DNA of 57,831 bases from Bdellovibrionales bacterium CG10_big_fil_rev_8_21_14_0_10_45_34 (GTDB lineage Bacteria > Bdellovibrionota > Bdellovibrionia > Bdellovibrionales > 1-14-0-10-45-34), in assembly GCA_002778785.1 (NCBI GenBank), contig PEZS01000013.1, positions 109,472-167,302 of the forward strand, written 5' to 3'. Positions 1 to 9,299 of the stretch are shown here, piece by piece; position 1 is the first letter of the stretch; each line of letters starts with the position of its first letter. The notes beneath the pieces were generated by a model, which was not told where the DNA came from, made no database searches, and was given only the letters and a program-made list of their open reading frames with translations. Made by a program: the position numbers and the translations under genes.

Positions 1-255
1 ATATTATGCTTTTTCCTTGACGGAGTATTGACCTTTTTACAGCTGCTCCTGTTGCATTTTTAAAAGAAAATAACACCCCGGTGTGTTCGTTGAAACGCAA
101 GCTTAACAGCGCCCTCAATAGGCAGCCTGTTTGACTCTCTACGAGACCCTCCAGTCTGCATCAAAAAAAGCAATTTACTTTAAAATTGCGTTTTCAAAAC
201 CCGTGGTACGTTAGTTTTGTTAAAGCCATGCAGGTGCAACAAAAGGAAGCAAGAT

Positions 256-1632
256 ATGATAAAAACCAAAGCTACGGAGAATATTATGAATACCCAAAAT
301 ACATGGCCTACGGCGACTGGTATTCAATCTCTCTCAGATACATCGCTTCTTGAGAAAATGAGACGCTTGGTCAAACAAGAGCGTGAGCTGTTACTCGAAG
401 TTCTGCATCATCTCAAAGAAGTAAAGCGACGGCGCCTTTACAGCGATCTTGGTAGGGGCAGTCTGTTTGACTATTGCGTTAAAGACTTGGGTTATTCAGA
501 AGGCGCTACCTATCGACGCCTTGAGGCCCTTAAACTTATCGAGGAACTGCCTGAGGTAGAAGAAAAGATTGAATCCGGCAAGTTAACTCTTAGCAACATA
601 GCTCAAGTTCAACGGTTTGTTCGTGATTTAGCCAAGACTGATAAGAGCGCAGCATCAACACTTAGCAAAAGAGAGATAGTCACTCAAGTGGAAAACAAGT
701 CGGCAAGAGAAGTCGAAAGGTTCTTGGTAGCACAAAGCCCAAAAATCGTTTTGACCAAAGAAAGTGTAAGGCCCATTTCTGAAACTCACTCTCAGCATAC
801 AGTGATCTTGAGCAAGGAAGTCCTTTCGAAACTCGAGACTGTGCGATCTTTACTCGGCCCTAAAGGGACCACTTGTTCACTCGCTGAACTTATCTCTGAA
901 ATGGCAACTTTGGCCGAAGTGACTTTGAAACAAAAAAAGTTCGGTAAGAAGAATGCGCAACAAATGGTTGTGACCGATTCAGATAGCAAATTCTCTTACC
1001 AGGAACCCCAGCCCCACGTAGCTTCGACTTCTACGTTGAAAGTTGCTCCGGAAAGTGCAACAACTCTTCGAAATATAGTGTGTGAAAAACAAACTTCATT
1101 GGCCAACCGAAAATCAGGTCATCAAACTGATATACCCTCCATCGACCCGTCAAATGCCATACTGCAAAAATCAACGGCAAACCAGAAATCGCCGCGTGAG
1201 AAAGAAACTATAGCAATCAGTTGCGAAGATAATCTTCAAACTACCATAGATTCGACTTCCACGTCGAAAGTGAAACTAGAAAATTCAGCGACTACCAAGA
1301 AAACAACTTGTGAAAAAGAATCCTCATCGTGCAACCGAGAAGTCAAAACTGTCTTAAATTCGACTTCCACGTCGTTAGTGAAAGTTCAAATAACAAAAAC
1401 GCGGTCAAAGAATCAGCGATATATTTCGGCTAATCTTAAAGCTCTCATTTGGAAACGCGACGGTGGATGCTGTCAGAAGTGTGGATCAATGAGAAATCTA
1501 AATTTTGACCATATAATGCCAGTTGCGTTTGGCGGAGAATCAGAACCTCACAATCTCAGGCTCCTCTGCTTTTCGTGCAATGGGCGACAATGGATTCGAA
1601 ACTCCCGGAGTCGCCCTCATATACCTAGCTGA
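256..1632 (+). CDS. HNH endonuclease family protein (paralogue 1)
   Basis: Predicted 458-aa protein with a helical N-terminal domain (about residues 30-170), a low-complexity linker and a C-terminal HNH domain. The HNH part shows a CxxC pair (CQKC), a DH pair (NFDHIMPV), GG, an HN pair and a final CxxC (LLCFSCN), as in zinc-supported HNH nucleases. The linker holds three degenerate copies of a unit beginning STST, with ExxATT and CEK further on; the matching DNA units start near 1022, 1251 and 1359. I chose ATG 256 because AAGGAAG lies 6 bases upstream; a longer TTG start at 217 has no such site. A second protein of the same architecture is at 36258-37478. DNA cleavage is inferred from the domain only. 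It could be a selfish nuclease or part of a restriction-like function; there is no partner gene beside it. Confidence 0.8.
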   Translation: MIKTKATENIMNTQNTWPTATGIQSLSDTSLLEKMRRLVKQERELLLEVLHHLKEVKRRRLYSDLGRGSLFDYCVKDLGYSEGATYRRLEALKLIEELPEVEEKIESGKLTLSNIAQVQRFVRDLAKTDKSAASTLSKREIVTQVENKSAREVERFLVAQSPKIVLTKESVRPISETHSQHTVILSKEVLSKLETVRSLLGPKGTTCSLAELISEMATLAEVTLKQKKFGKKNAQQMVVTDSDSKFSYQEPQPHVASTSTLKVAPESATTLRNIVCEKQTSLANRKSGHQTDIPSIDPSNAILQKSTANQKSPREKETIAISCEDNLQTTIDSTSTSKVKLENSATTKKTTCEKESSSCNREVKTVLNSTSTSLVKVQITKTRSKNQRYISANLKALIWKRDGGCCQKCGSMRNLNFDHIMPVAFGGESEPHNLRLLCFSCNGRQWIRNSRSRPHIPS

Positions 1633-1650
1633 AACACTTCCATCCCAGCA

Positions 1651-1871
1651 GACGAGTCGAACGAGGCTTAACTCAGCCCAACAAGACTCGGACAAAACGC
1701 TTAGTTTGCAAGCAGGATGGCAAGCACACTTCGAGAAAAAACTCTTGGCAACTGCCAGATTGCGAGCAGAAGACAAAGCGCAGGACGAGGGGAACGAGGC
1801 GTAGCTATAGCCCCAACAAACCCCAGACAAAACGCTTAGTTTGCAAGCGGGATGGCAAGCGCACTTCGAGA
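1651..1871. repeat. Two-copy direct repeat of about 86-88 bp after HNH gene 1
   Basis: Copy 1 spans 1651-1736 and copy 2 spans 1784-1871. The 46-bp right halves (1691-1736 and 1826-1871) differ at two positions. The left halves share GACGAG, GAACGAGGC and CCAACAA with small gaps. A third partial right edge (GAGGCGTAA) follows copy 2. The repeats fill the 319-bp gap between the HNH stop and the next gene on the opposite strand. Open frames across them on either strand look like by-products of the repeat. Confidence 0.8.
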
Positions 1872-1951
1872 TGAGTGAGGCGTAATCCTTTACGCCGCAA
1901 CGAATTCGAGAAGGAGCATTGTCATATCCGCGACGCAAAATGAGTGTTTTG

Positions 1952-2812
1952 CTAGGAGAAGACCCACTTAAACCCAACCCCCATCACAAACAACGCCGCA
2001 CTCAGTGCTAGCATGGTTCTTAGCGAAGGATCAAAGAGCCCAATGGCAGCCATGGCTCCACTTAGAAGAAAAATCATATGATAAAATCGTACTCGCGAAA
2101 TCGCACGGCGCGGTCTTTCGGCCGCTCTTAAACTGTGCTTTAAAAGGGAACGCTCCTCGATCCTATGAATCATTTTTCTGGCGATTGGATCATCTCTGCA
2201 TATTTTGCGAATTTCTTCATACTGAAAAGCTGCAAAGGCTGCAGAATTTTCATCGAAAGCCAAAGAAACAAACTCATCGTGAAGCTCTAGTCTTTCATAG
2301 TTTTTTAAAAGCTTCTGCCATCTCTCTTTAAGGCGCTCACTCGCCTCTGGCGACTCTCCGCGATTGCCTTTTTTACCGAACTCGATAATTCGATCAATCT
2401 CAAAACGACTATCTTGATCTCGACCCTGACTCTCTTTGGCCTCGCGCTTCGAAATACCAGAAGGCGCGGTAACAGAGTTAGAAACTAGCGCGCTGCCTGC
2501 CGCACTTTTCCCATCATTTTTTTCGAGAGCTTGCGCGCTACCCGCGTTCGCCTTCGACATTGTCTGAGCGGTTAAATCTGGATTCTCATCTGACTTCGAC
2601 CCAGAAAGTTTTTGATTTGTAAAAGCAGGCAGAAATCCGGATTCATTAAACCCAAAACCACTTTCAAAACTCAGATGATCCGCCAACCAAAAAATAGTCG
2701 AACAACCTGCACACTCGTACTCTACTCTTTTGCCTTCATACTGCGCCAACTCATCTTTTGCTGAAAAATACGACTTTTCACAGTTGGGACATCGAAATCG
2801 GATCACTTCCAT
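1952..2812 (-). CDS. Zinc-ribbon protein with C-terminal membrane hairpin
   Basis: Predicted 286-aa protein. The N-terminus (residues about 5-45) is a zinc ribbon with two CxxC knuckles (CPNC and CAGC) separated by about 27 residues, resembling the MJ0042-type zinc-finger domain. A long polar, charged, probably disordered middle follows. The last 45 residues contain two hydrophobic segments separated by a short polar turn, suggesting a tail anchor with the zinc ribbon in the cytoplasm. The ATG at 2812 is preceded by a strong purine-rich site (AAGGAGAGAGGG); an upstream TTG at 2884 lacks one. Related Bdellovibrio and myxobacterial proteins are usually unnamed. Function is unknown; a regulatory or scaffold role at the inner membrane is inference. 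Confidence 0.7.
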   Translation of the reverse strand: MEVIRFRCPNCEKSYFSAKDELAQYEGKRVEYECAGCSTIFWLADHLSFESGFGFNESGFLPAFTNQKLSGSKSDENPDLTAQTMSKANAGSAQALEKNDGKSAAGSALVSNSVTAPSGISKREAKESQGRDQDSRFEIDRIIEFGKKGNRGESPEASERLKERWQKLLKNYERLELHDEFVSLAFDENSAAFAAFQYEEIRKICRDDPIARKMIHRIEERSLLKHSLRAAERPRRAISRVRFYHMIFLLSGAMAAIGLFDPSLRTMLALSAALFVMGVGFKWVFS

Positions 2813-2953
2813 ATTTTCCCTCTCTCCTTGTCCAATGAAGAAATCATATGAAGAGAAAGTGACGATGACAATGCCCGAGGCCAAATATTGGACCTTATGA
2901 GATTTTTCGAATCACCAGCAAGATACCTTTCGAACTTTGACTAGCGATTTGCT

Positions 2954-3098
2954 TCCGCATGCGCAGCTAGTGACTAATTTATTGATCTTTTATGAATGAT
3001 TTTCCGTGGCGGCTCTAAACGAGCGAATACCCACGCCAAAAACAACCTGTTCGTCGACTCTTAATTGGCAATTTTTTCTCCGCATGCGCAGCTGGTGA
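2954..3098. repeat. Short direct repeat pair in the gap upstream of lnt
   Basis: A 20-bp sequence (2954-2973) recurs at 3079-3098 with one mismatch (GCAGCTAGTGA versus GCAGCTGGTGA). Both copies contain the palindrome TGCGCA. The gap 2813-3210 between the divergent zinc-ribbon and lnt genes holds no convincing gene. The repeats could be operator-like sites or remnants of a larger duplication. Confidence 0.45.
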
Positions 3099-3210
3099 AA
3101 GAAGTTTGTCCATGTCATTAATAACATATTCTTCGATTCTTCATTTGCTACTTGCCACTTACTGCGTGGCTTTAGACAATGGTGTAAACCCAATTTCAAA
3201 ATGAGTTTTC

Positions 3211-4911
3211 ATGCAAAGGCATTTAGCGAGACTCTCTACAGTCAATCAGTTCGTACTCACCTTGCTGTCGAGCGTGCTTATTGGTTTCACATATCTTCCT
3301 ATTTTGACGGTGGAGAGCGGGTTTCCGGAAGTTCTCTTCCCTCCCCTAAGCCTGCCGTTCTGTTTGATTCCAATTTGGTTTGTTTGGTTTCGATCCGAAA
3401 GCGCAAAACAGAATTTTTTATGGGGTTGGTTATCGCAGGGAATTTACAATCTTATAGGATTTCACTGGATCTACTACACGGCCCAAGAGTTTGGGCACTT
3501 CCCGCCGGTGCCATCGGCCCTCATACTTATTGCCTACGTTGCGTTTAGTGCACTTCAGTTTCCATTATCAGGTTGGCTGTTTGCAGTCCTTCGAAAACGC
3601 CTTGGGCTTAGGTCGAGTCCTTGGTCTGTTCAGATTTTGCTGCTGATTGGTGTGAGTAGCGCACTAGATACAGTCTTTCCTCAGATTTTCCCTTGGAATT
3701 TTGGGTATCCTTGGTATTGGTCTCACACCCAGATATTTCAAAATGCTGAATGGATTGGCTTTGAAGGCCTTAGCCAAGTCACCTACCTCATCAATGGACT
3801 TTTGCTACTAGGTTTCATGAATCTTAGCCGCAAAAAACCCGAGGTCGAACATTTTTTTCAGCACAATGTTAAAGCACTTCTCTGCTTGTTAACTACTATT
3901 GCCATTCTTGCGAGTCTTGAAATCAACGGACAGCGCCTATTGAGAAACCTTCCGCCGGCTAAGCGACATGCGAAAATTCTTTTTGTTCAAGGAAACATTG
4001 GCAACCATGAGAAATTTTATGTTGAGCGACAGAGCGACTTTCGTACACCAATTATCGACAAATACGTGGATCTCACATCGGAAGCCGTGAGAAACTATAA
4101 TATCGCGACTTCATTCGACGAAAAGTTGAAACCTGATTTTGTCTTTTGGCCAGAAACGGCTTTTCCCGGCTACCTCGACGCCTTAAGAAGAACCAACCCT
4201 GACGGACTTAGACTTAAAGAACTCGTTGAAAAGACGGGCATTCCTTTAATCACTGGCTCCTATGCCGGCGGAGAGAATGATGACACCTATAACGGTATCT
4301 ATCTCGTTACCAAAGCCAGCTACCCCGATATGCAGGCTTATCACAAGAGGATTCTTTTGGCCTTTGGCGAATACTTCCCTTTTGGCGATCGGCTCCCCTT
4401 TCTTTATGATTGGTTTCCGGCAGTCTCTAAGTTTGGCCGAGGTGCCGCAGATCAAACGCTCACTTTGAATGACATCAAAATGTTTCCGCAGATTTGCTAT
4501 GAAGGGCTCTATCCTGTGCAAGCCTCAAAAAGTTACCAGTTGGAGGCTAATCTTATCGTCAACGTAACAAACGACTCTTGGTTTGGCGACTGGCTTGAGC
4601 CGTACCAACATCTGCTCATGACAATGACTCGATCAGTAGAAAACCGTATATCTATAGCCCGGGTTACAAATACAGGAATTTCAGCGGCAGTGGCATCCAG
4701 CGGCGCGCTCATTTTTCAGTCACCTCGAGGTCAAGAATGGGCGCAAGTTCAAGAAATACCCATTTATCCAACGATTCCCACTTTCTACCAAAAAATTGCT
4801 GGTAAGGTTTGGCTTTTTTGGCTAACTCTTTTTCTGTTAGCATTTGGAGTTTTGGTTGGAAGCAAATTATTTGAAAAACATCGATTGGGAACTGGTTCTT
4901 CGGAAAATTAA
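3211..4911 (+). CDS. lnt: Apolipoprotein N-acyltransferase
   Basis: A 566-aa inner-membrane enzyme that adds the third acyl chain to the N-terminal cysteine of lipoproteins, so they can be sorted to the outer membrane. The N-terminal 240 residues hold several membrane helices. A nitrilase-like domain follows, with the expected Glu-Lys-Cys triad: E315 in WPETAFPG, K379 in YHKRILLAFGEYFPFG and C429 in QICYEG. A last membrane helix closes the protein near residue 540. It is somewhat longer than E. coli Lnt (512 aa). The start is ATG 3211 with only a weak upstream ribosome site. The 3' end overlaps mutS2, so the two genes are probably co-transcribed. The many lipoproteins encoded nearby are its expected substrates. 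Confidence 0.93.
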   Translation: MQRHLARLSTVNQFVLTLLSSVLIGFTYLPILTVESGFPEVLFPPLSLPFCLIPIWFVWFRSESAKQNFLWGWLSQGIYNLIGFHWIYYTAQEFGHFPPVPSALILIAYVAFSALQFPLSGWLFAVLRKRLGLRSSPWSVQILLLIGVSSALDTVFPQIFPWNFGYPWYWSHTQIFQNAEWIGFEGLSQVTYLINGLLLLGFMNLSRKKPEVEHFFQHNVKALLCLLTTIAILASLEINGQRLLRNLPPAKRHAKILFVQGNIGNHEKFYVERQSDFRTPIIDKYVDLTSEAVRNYNIATSFDEKLKPDFVFWPETAFPGYLDALRRTNPDGLRLKELVEKTGIPLITGSYAGGENDDTYNGIYLVTKASYPDMQAYHKRILLAFGEYFPFGDRLPFLYDWFPAVSKFGRGAADQTLTLNDIKMFPQICYEGLYPVQASKSYQLEANLIVNVTNDSWFGDWLEPYQHLLMTMTRSVENRISIARVTNTGISAAVASSGALIFQSPRGQEWAQVQEIPIYPTIPTFYQKIAGKVWLFWLTLFLLAFGVLVGSKLFEKHRLGTGSSEN

Positions 4912-7186
4912 AGAACTCGCTTCGAGTGATCTCGCCAAAGATGAAATCGATCGAACGGCACCGCTTGGTTCAGCAGCTGAGGCACTGAACCAGTTTCGAC
5001 AAATTGAAGAGGCGGCTGAACTTATCGAGGTGGCAGGAAGAACAACCGCCGAAAGTCTCAATCTCTTCCCGCTATGGTTTGAACGATTAAAAAAATCAGC
5101 TGTTTTAAACGGTGTCGAGCTTAAAGATGCGCGACTGTTCTTTATTGAAGTGTTGGCGCTGAAGCAGATCCTGAGTCAGTCAAGCGGAACTTGGGTTCAA
5201 CAAATAAAAGCGCAGCTTCTTGAGGCCAAACGCCCTATCTCCGCGATTGACCAAGTGTTAACGCCTGACGGAAGTGTGCGCAGCGATGCGAGTGAAACTC
5301 TTTACAATTTGATTCAGCGAAAGAAAGATTTTGAAAGAGAAGTTCGAAATCACTTGGATACATTAGTAAAGAAACATGATCTTGAGCCTGTTTTGAGGGA
5401 CCGATTTGTTACCACGCGAGAAGGGCGCTGGGTCGTGCCCGTCAAAAGCGGAATGCAACATCAGCTGAAGGGGATCATTCACGATAGTAGTCAAAGCAAG
5501 CAAACCGTTTTTATCGAGCCCGAAGAAGTTGTAAAAACAAACAATGAACTTCGCAAAATTCTTTCGGCCATTGACGAAGAAATTCATCATCTCTTTAAAG
5601 AACTTTCTAAAATGCTAGAGACGATGATTGAAGAGATCAAGCTGGCACACCAATGCCTGCTCGATTGCGACATTCGGTTTGCTCAGGCCCAGTTTGCGCG
5701 CTTGGTTGAAGCGCGTAGTGTCACCTTTTCAGACGGTGAATTGTTTTTACACGAACTGCGACACCCTATTCTAGAGTTAGAAAAGAAAGAGGGCCCTCGG
5801 GTAGTTTCTAATACCGTGGAGCTGTCGGGTGAGCGACGAATACTCTTACTTTCTGGCCCAAATGCGGGCGGTAAGACAGTGCTTTTAAAATCGGTGGGCC
5901 TTGCTTGCCATATGGCAAGATGCGGACTCTTGCCAGTTTGTGATGCGAATTCACGAATACCTTTTTTTCGGCGGATATACGCGGTCGTCGGCGACAGTCA
6001 AAGTGTGAGCGAGCATATCTCAACATTTGCGGCTCACCTCAAAGCACTCAACGAAATCCTTGAATTGCCAAGTGCCTCTCCGCAGCTTGTGCTCGTTGAT
6101 GAGATCTGCGGCGCGACGGATCCTGAAGAAGGCGCTGCTTTAGCCAAGTCTTTCATAATGGCCTACGAAAAAATGGGATCTTTTGGGGTGGTGACATCCC
6201 ACTTAGGGCCGATCAAAAAAGGGTGGGAGACCAATAAAGGCGTTTTACCTGGCTCCATGGAGTACAGCGATGAGGCAGGCGGCGCAACCTATCGCTTAAT
6301 ACTTGGTGCCCATGGTCGCTCAATGGCACTTAAAGTCGCCGAGAAAGTCGGAGTGAACCACGCGATTGTAGAGCGGGCGCAAACTTTTTTATCGCCAGAG
6401 TCTCAATCTCTTCATAAAGCGATGAAAGAAATTGAAGCGAATCAATCAGAGTTGAATGCCATGAGAAAGGACCTCCAAAAAGAACGGTCAGAAGCAGAGA
6501 ACTCCCGCAGAGAATATTTAAGACTTATCGATGATCTCAACAAAGAAAAGGCAACACTACTTGAAGACCTTGCTGCAAAATCTGAGCAAAAACTTTTGGA
6601 ACTCATCGATCAAGCCAAAAAAAGCGATGACCGAATTAAAGGGCTCGAACAACTCAAAAGCCAAATGCCTGAAATTATAAAAGGCCCGCAACGCTCGGAG
6701 ATCGCCAATGTTCAAGATTTTCTGACTCAAAACCCGGTGGGATCACGCGTTTATATTCCTCACTTGGCGAAAGATGCAATCATTCAAGGAGTCGCCAATC
6801 AAAAAGGCGAAATACCCGTTTTGGCCGGAAGCATGCGGTTATCTATTTTGTGGTCGCAGCTGAAGCCAAACTCACTACCTGATTCTGTCACGAGAAAGGT
6901 CATTCGCGAAACCGGGTTTCAGATGCCCATCGCCACTCAAGCCGAGCGAACAATTGACCTACGAGGTTTTCGAATTGAAAAGGCCCTTGAGGAGCTCGAG
7001 CTTCAACTCGATCGCGCCATGCAAGCTCAGACAGATAAAGTAAGAATCATTCACGGCCACGGAACCGAAGCGTTAAAGCGGGCCGTTCGCACTTACCTTG
7101 CTCGCTCCATTTACATTAAGAAATGGCGAGCTGGGGACACAGAAGCTACTGGCGACGATGGCGTCACTTTTGCCGAACTTGGCTAA
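4871..7186 (+). CDS. mutS2: MutS2-family ATPase with C-terminal Smr domain
   Basis: A 771-aa protein with the MutS2 layout: a helical core and clamp region, then an ABC-type ATPase with Walker A GPNAGGKT (329-336) and Walker B ending LVDE (E411), a coiled coil (about 510-600), and a C-terminal Smr domain (about 694-771) with DLRG and HGHG. Family members act on branched DNA or, as shown in Bacillus, on collided ribosomes; they lack the mismatch-reading domain of MutS. The start is uncertain. TTG 4871 has GGAAG about 8 bases upstream; an in-frame TTG at 4844 would lengthen the overlap with lnt. No ATG is available near the N-terminus. Confidence 0.92.
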   Translation: MKNIDWELVLRKIKELASSDLAKDEIDRTAPLGSAAEALNQFRQIEEAAELIEVAGRTTAESLNLFPLWFERLKKSAVLNGVELKDARLFFIEVLALKQILSQSSGTWVQQIKAQLLEAKRPISAIDQVLTPDGSVRSDASETLYNLIQRKKDFEREVRNHLDTLVKKHDLEPVLRDRFVTTREGRWVVPVKSGMQHQLKGIIHDSSQSKQTVFIEPEEVVKTNNELRKILSAIDEEIHHLFKELSKMLETMIEEIKLAHQCLLDCDIRFAQAQFARLVEARSVTFSDGELFLHELRHPILELEKKEGPRVVSNTVELSGERRILLLSGPNAGGKTVLLKSVGLACHMARCGLLPVCDANSRIPFFRRIYAVVGDSQSVSEHISTFAAHLKALNEILELPSASPQLVLVDEICGATDPEEGAALAKSFIMAYEKMGSFGVVTSHLGPIKKGWETNKGVLPGSMEYSDEAGGATYRLILGAHGRSMALKVAEKVGVNHAIVERAQTFLSPESQSLHKAMKEIEANQSELNAMRKDLQKERSEAENSRREYLRLIDDLNKEKATLLEDLAAKSEQKLLELIDQAKKSDDRIKGLEQLKSQMPEIIKGPQRSEIANVQDFLTQNPVGSRVYIPHLAKDAIIQGVANQKGEIPVLAGSMRLSILWSQLKPNSLPDSVTRKVIRETGFQMPIATQAERTIDLRGFRIEKALEELELQLDRAMQAQTDKVRIIHGHGTEALKRAVRTYLARSIYIKKWRAGDTEATGDDGVTFAELG

Positions 7187-7233
7187 CGTAGTTAAGTTCA
7201 AAAAACTTTTAGAAATTTAAATAGGGCTGTCGT

Positions 7234-7272
7234 GGTGTTGCCAAACATAGCAAGCAAACCAGTGGCAACACC
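7234..7272. repeat. Inverted repeat downstream of mutS2
   Basis: A 10-bp perfect stem (GGTGTTGCCA at 7234-7243, TGGCAACACC at 7263-7272) encloses a 19-nt loop. There is no following T tract, so it is not a typical intrinsic terminator. It could still end or stabilise mRNA from either of the convergent neighbours. Confidence 0.4.
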
Positions 7273-7329
7273 TAGAAAAGCGGAGTCAAAAACATCCAAC
7301 ACATTGGCAGCAGAAAGTGAGGGTACTCA

Positions 7330-8196
7330 TTAAGGGCAACTGGATTTGTCAAAGGGGAGCGAATAATCAGAAATAGACTGAATCGTTGAAACGATACACG
7401 ACTTCACTTCAACGGAGCTAGAATCTTGCGCAATCTCTTCGCTATTGTTGGTCTTTGACATCACAATTGCAGAGGCTGTGAGGTCATAAACCATCGTCCC
7501 CTCTAAGACGCTCTTCATACCCACCCCTACGAGCCTTGCCTCAGAGGGATTCACTTCTCCGGAATACTGAAGCTCGATGCACTCATGACTTTTTTGACAA
7601 CGAAAATGCGATTTCAGCAATGTAGTCAACTCCAGCACCATCTTGAGCTGACTATTCGATGCATTCCAATGGTATAGGCTCTCCCAAGTATCTCCGACTT
7701 TAATGGGTTTATCTGGGATCGGAATAAGTGGTACATAAAAAATTGAACCCGGAAGCTTATTTGCCACCTTCAGCACTTGGGTTCGATCATTAAGCGTCCA
7801 AACAATTTTTTCGCCAAGTTCGGGAAAGGCCATATTGTTGAGGTTTTCTTGACCATCCTTACGGAGCGTCTCCATGGCGTAGTCGTAAACTGTGATTTCG
7901 GATTCGGTTCGCTCAGACAGGACTTCTGCTTGAACGGAAAAGGTAAGGTCTTCTTCTCGTTCAAAGTTCACCTGCCCTTTGTTCGTCGTTCTAGTGAGGG
8001 AGTGATACTTGTAATCAGTGACTTCTTTTTGGCCCACCTGGGGCTTGAAACGAATATTAAGTGGGCTATCCCCTTCTATCATATCAACATGCTTTTGCCC
8101 CGATGTGCAGCCAGTAAAGGCTAATAAGAGTATTACGAGGCAAAAAAGTGACTGCTTTGTTTGACGAGAGCTTGGTGTTCCATCTCGTTTTCTCAT
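7330..8196 (-). CDS. Unknown lipoprotein
   Basis: Predicted 288-aa lipoprotein. A charged N-terminus is followed by a hydrophobic stretch and the lipobox LAFTGC, giving lipidation at about Cys30. The remainder is a soluble, beta-rich-looking domain with two Cys residues near FRCQKSHEC that could pair. I do not recognise the family. ATG 8196 has a GAGAGGG site upstream. It is convergent with mutS2 and divergent from the next lipoprotein, and forms its own transcription unit. Confidence 0.75.
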   Translation of the reverse strand: MRKRDGTPSSRQTKQSLFCLVILLLAFTGCTSGQKHVDMIEGDSPLNIRFKPQVGQKEVTDYKYHSLTRTTNKGQVNFEREEDLTFSVQAEVLSERTESEITVYDYAMETLRKDGQENLNNMAFPELGEKIVWTLNDRTQVLKVANKLPGSIFYVPLIPIPDKPIKVGDTWESLYHWNASNSQLKMVLELTTLLKSHFRCQKSHECIELQYSGEVNPSEARLVGVGMKSVLEGTMVYDLTASAIVMSKTNNSEEIAQDSSSVEVKSCIVSTIQSISDYSLPFDKSSCP

Positions 8197-8389
8197 AATG
8201 ATACCCTCTCGTTAAAGCCTGTCTATAAGTTGGGCGCTGTTGTGAGTATTTGATCAAAAGTCTAACATCAAACTTTCCGGTTAGCCTAGTAGACGCGTAG
8301 GGAGTCTAGTTTTCGTTTGACTGTCTCAGAGTGAGACGCATCAAGGCAAAGTTCTTGCAGTACTTAGTCTTACCAAGCTTGGGGGATTT

Positions 8390-9226
8390 ATGAAGAACCA
8401 ACAATGGAATACCAAAAAGGCAGAGACGAAAAGCCGCCCTGCTGTAGTTCAGAATTCTGAAAACACCAATCGGCAGAAGAATCCAAGTTCTCAGCTTTCA
8501 ACGAAATGTTTGAAGCTACTCGCGATATCATCACTTGTTGTTGGTGTGTCGTGCTCTCGGGGAAATAACGATCAAACAAACATCACGACAACTCAATACA
8601 GTTCGACAAGTCTGGAATCAGAACCCAGAATATTTTGTAATTCTAATTTGATTCTCAGTGACAGCTTAAGAGTCCTAATTTCAAGTGGTTCTGTTTTTGA
8701 TCCTAATGAAGAAACTATTGTCACCTTTAACGACCCAGGAGATCTGTTTCGATCACGCAGCTCAGGCGAAACGTTTTTTCTTGAAATTCGGCAGTACGAC
8801 GCCCTTTCTGATGGTCAAGCCGTCGGGGGTCAGTCGGCCCTCAATTTTGATGTAATGTTTAGTGGTATGCCCATAGCCAACAATGTGCAAGGCCTTAGCG
8901 AATTTGATCTGTTCACGCTGTCACAGACTGTGATGGGCGGCCAGACCATTTATCTATCGCAGCTTTCATTAAAAATTTCGGATCTTGCTAATCCGGGCCA
9001 TTCCACGTCGAAACTCCTACAGGTCAATATCGGAATAAGAAACGAAGTTGGCGGAGCCGCTTGGGCTGATGAAGCTCTGCTTTTGCTTCCGGGATTCTTG
9101 GCAAATCCAAACATCTATGCCGCAGTTAATCCTGGACTTGCCGGCCTACACCCACTTTTTAGCGACTCGGCATCTAATCGATCCAGTGACGACTACAAAC
9201 GTTTGGGCGACAATCTCTGCAACTGA
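8390..9226 (+). CDS. Unknown lipoprotein
   Basis: Predicted 278-aa protein. It has an unusually long polar N-terminal region (about 42 residues) before a hydrophobic segment and a Cys in VVGVSC, a plausible lipobox. The body has no recognisable motif and ends in a Cys (LCN). ATG 8390 follows GGGGGA. The long n-region is odd for a signal peptide, and the true start may lie downstream, though no better-placed ATG is seen before the hydrophobic part. Function is unknown. Confidence 0.65.
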   Translation: MKNQQWNTKKAETKSRPAVVQNSENTNRQKNPSSQLSTKCLKLLAISSLVVGVSCSRGNNDQTNITTTQYSSTSLESEPRIFCNSNLILSDSLRVLISSGSVFDPNEETIVTFNDPGDLFRSRSSGETFFLEIRQYDALSDGQAVGGQSALNFDVMFSGMPIANNVQGLSEFDLFTLSQTVMGGQTIYLSQLSLKISDLANPGHSTSKLLQVNIGIRNEVGGAAWADEALLLLPGFLANPNIYAAVNPGLAGLHPLFSDSASNRSSDDYKRLGDNLCN

Positions 9227-9299
9227 AGTCCTATAGCTTTTTTTGAGATAAAACACAGTCACCAAAGATGGCAAAAGATCCGCGAAACACAGTCTGCGC

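Noticed and set aside
1523-1804. 93-aa plus-strand frame across the HNH end and repeats
   Set aside because: It overlaps the HNH domain in another frame and continues through the repeat. No start signal.
1540-1977. 145-aa minus-strand frame with a repeated CHPACKLSVLS segment
   Set aside because: It is the reverse translation of the direct repeats and the HNH 3' end. It has no ribosome site and its Cys-rich content follows from the repeat DNA.
7234-7272. Intrinsic terminator for mutS2
   Set aside because: The stem is good but the loop is 19 nt and no T tract follows, so it is listed only as an inverted repeat.
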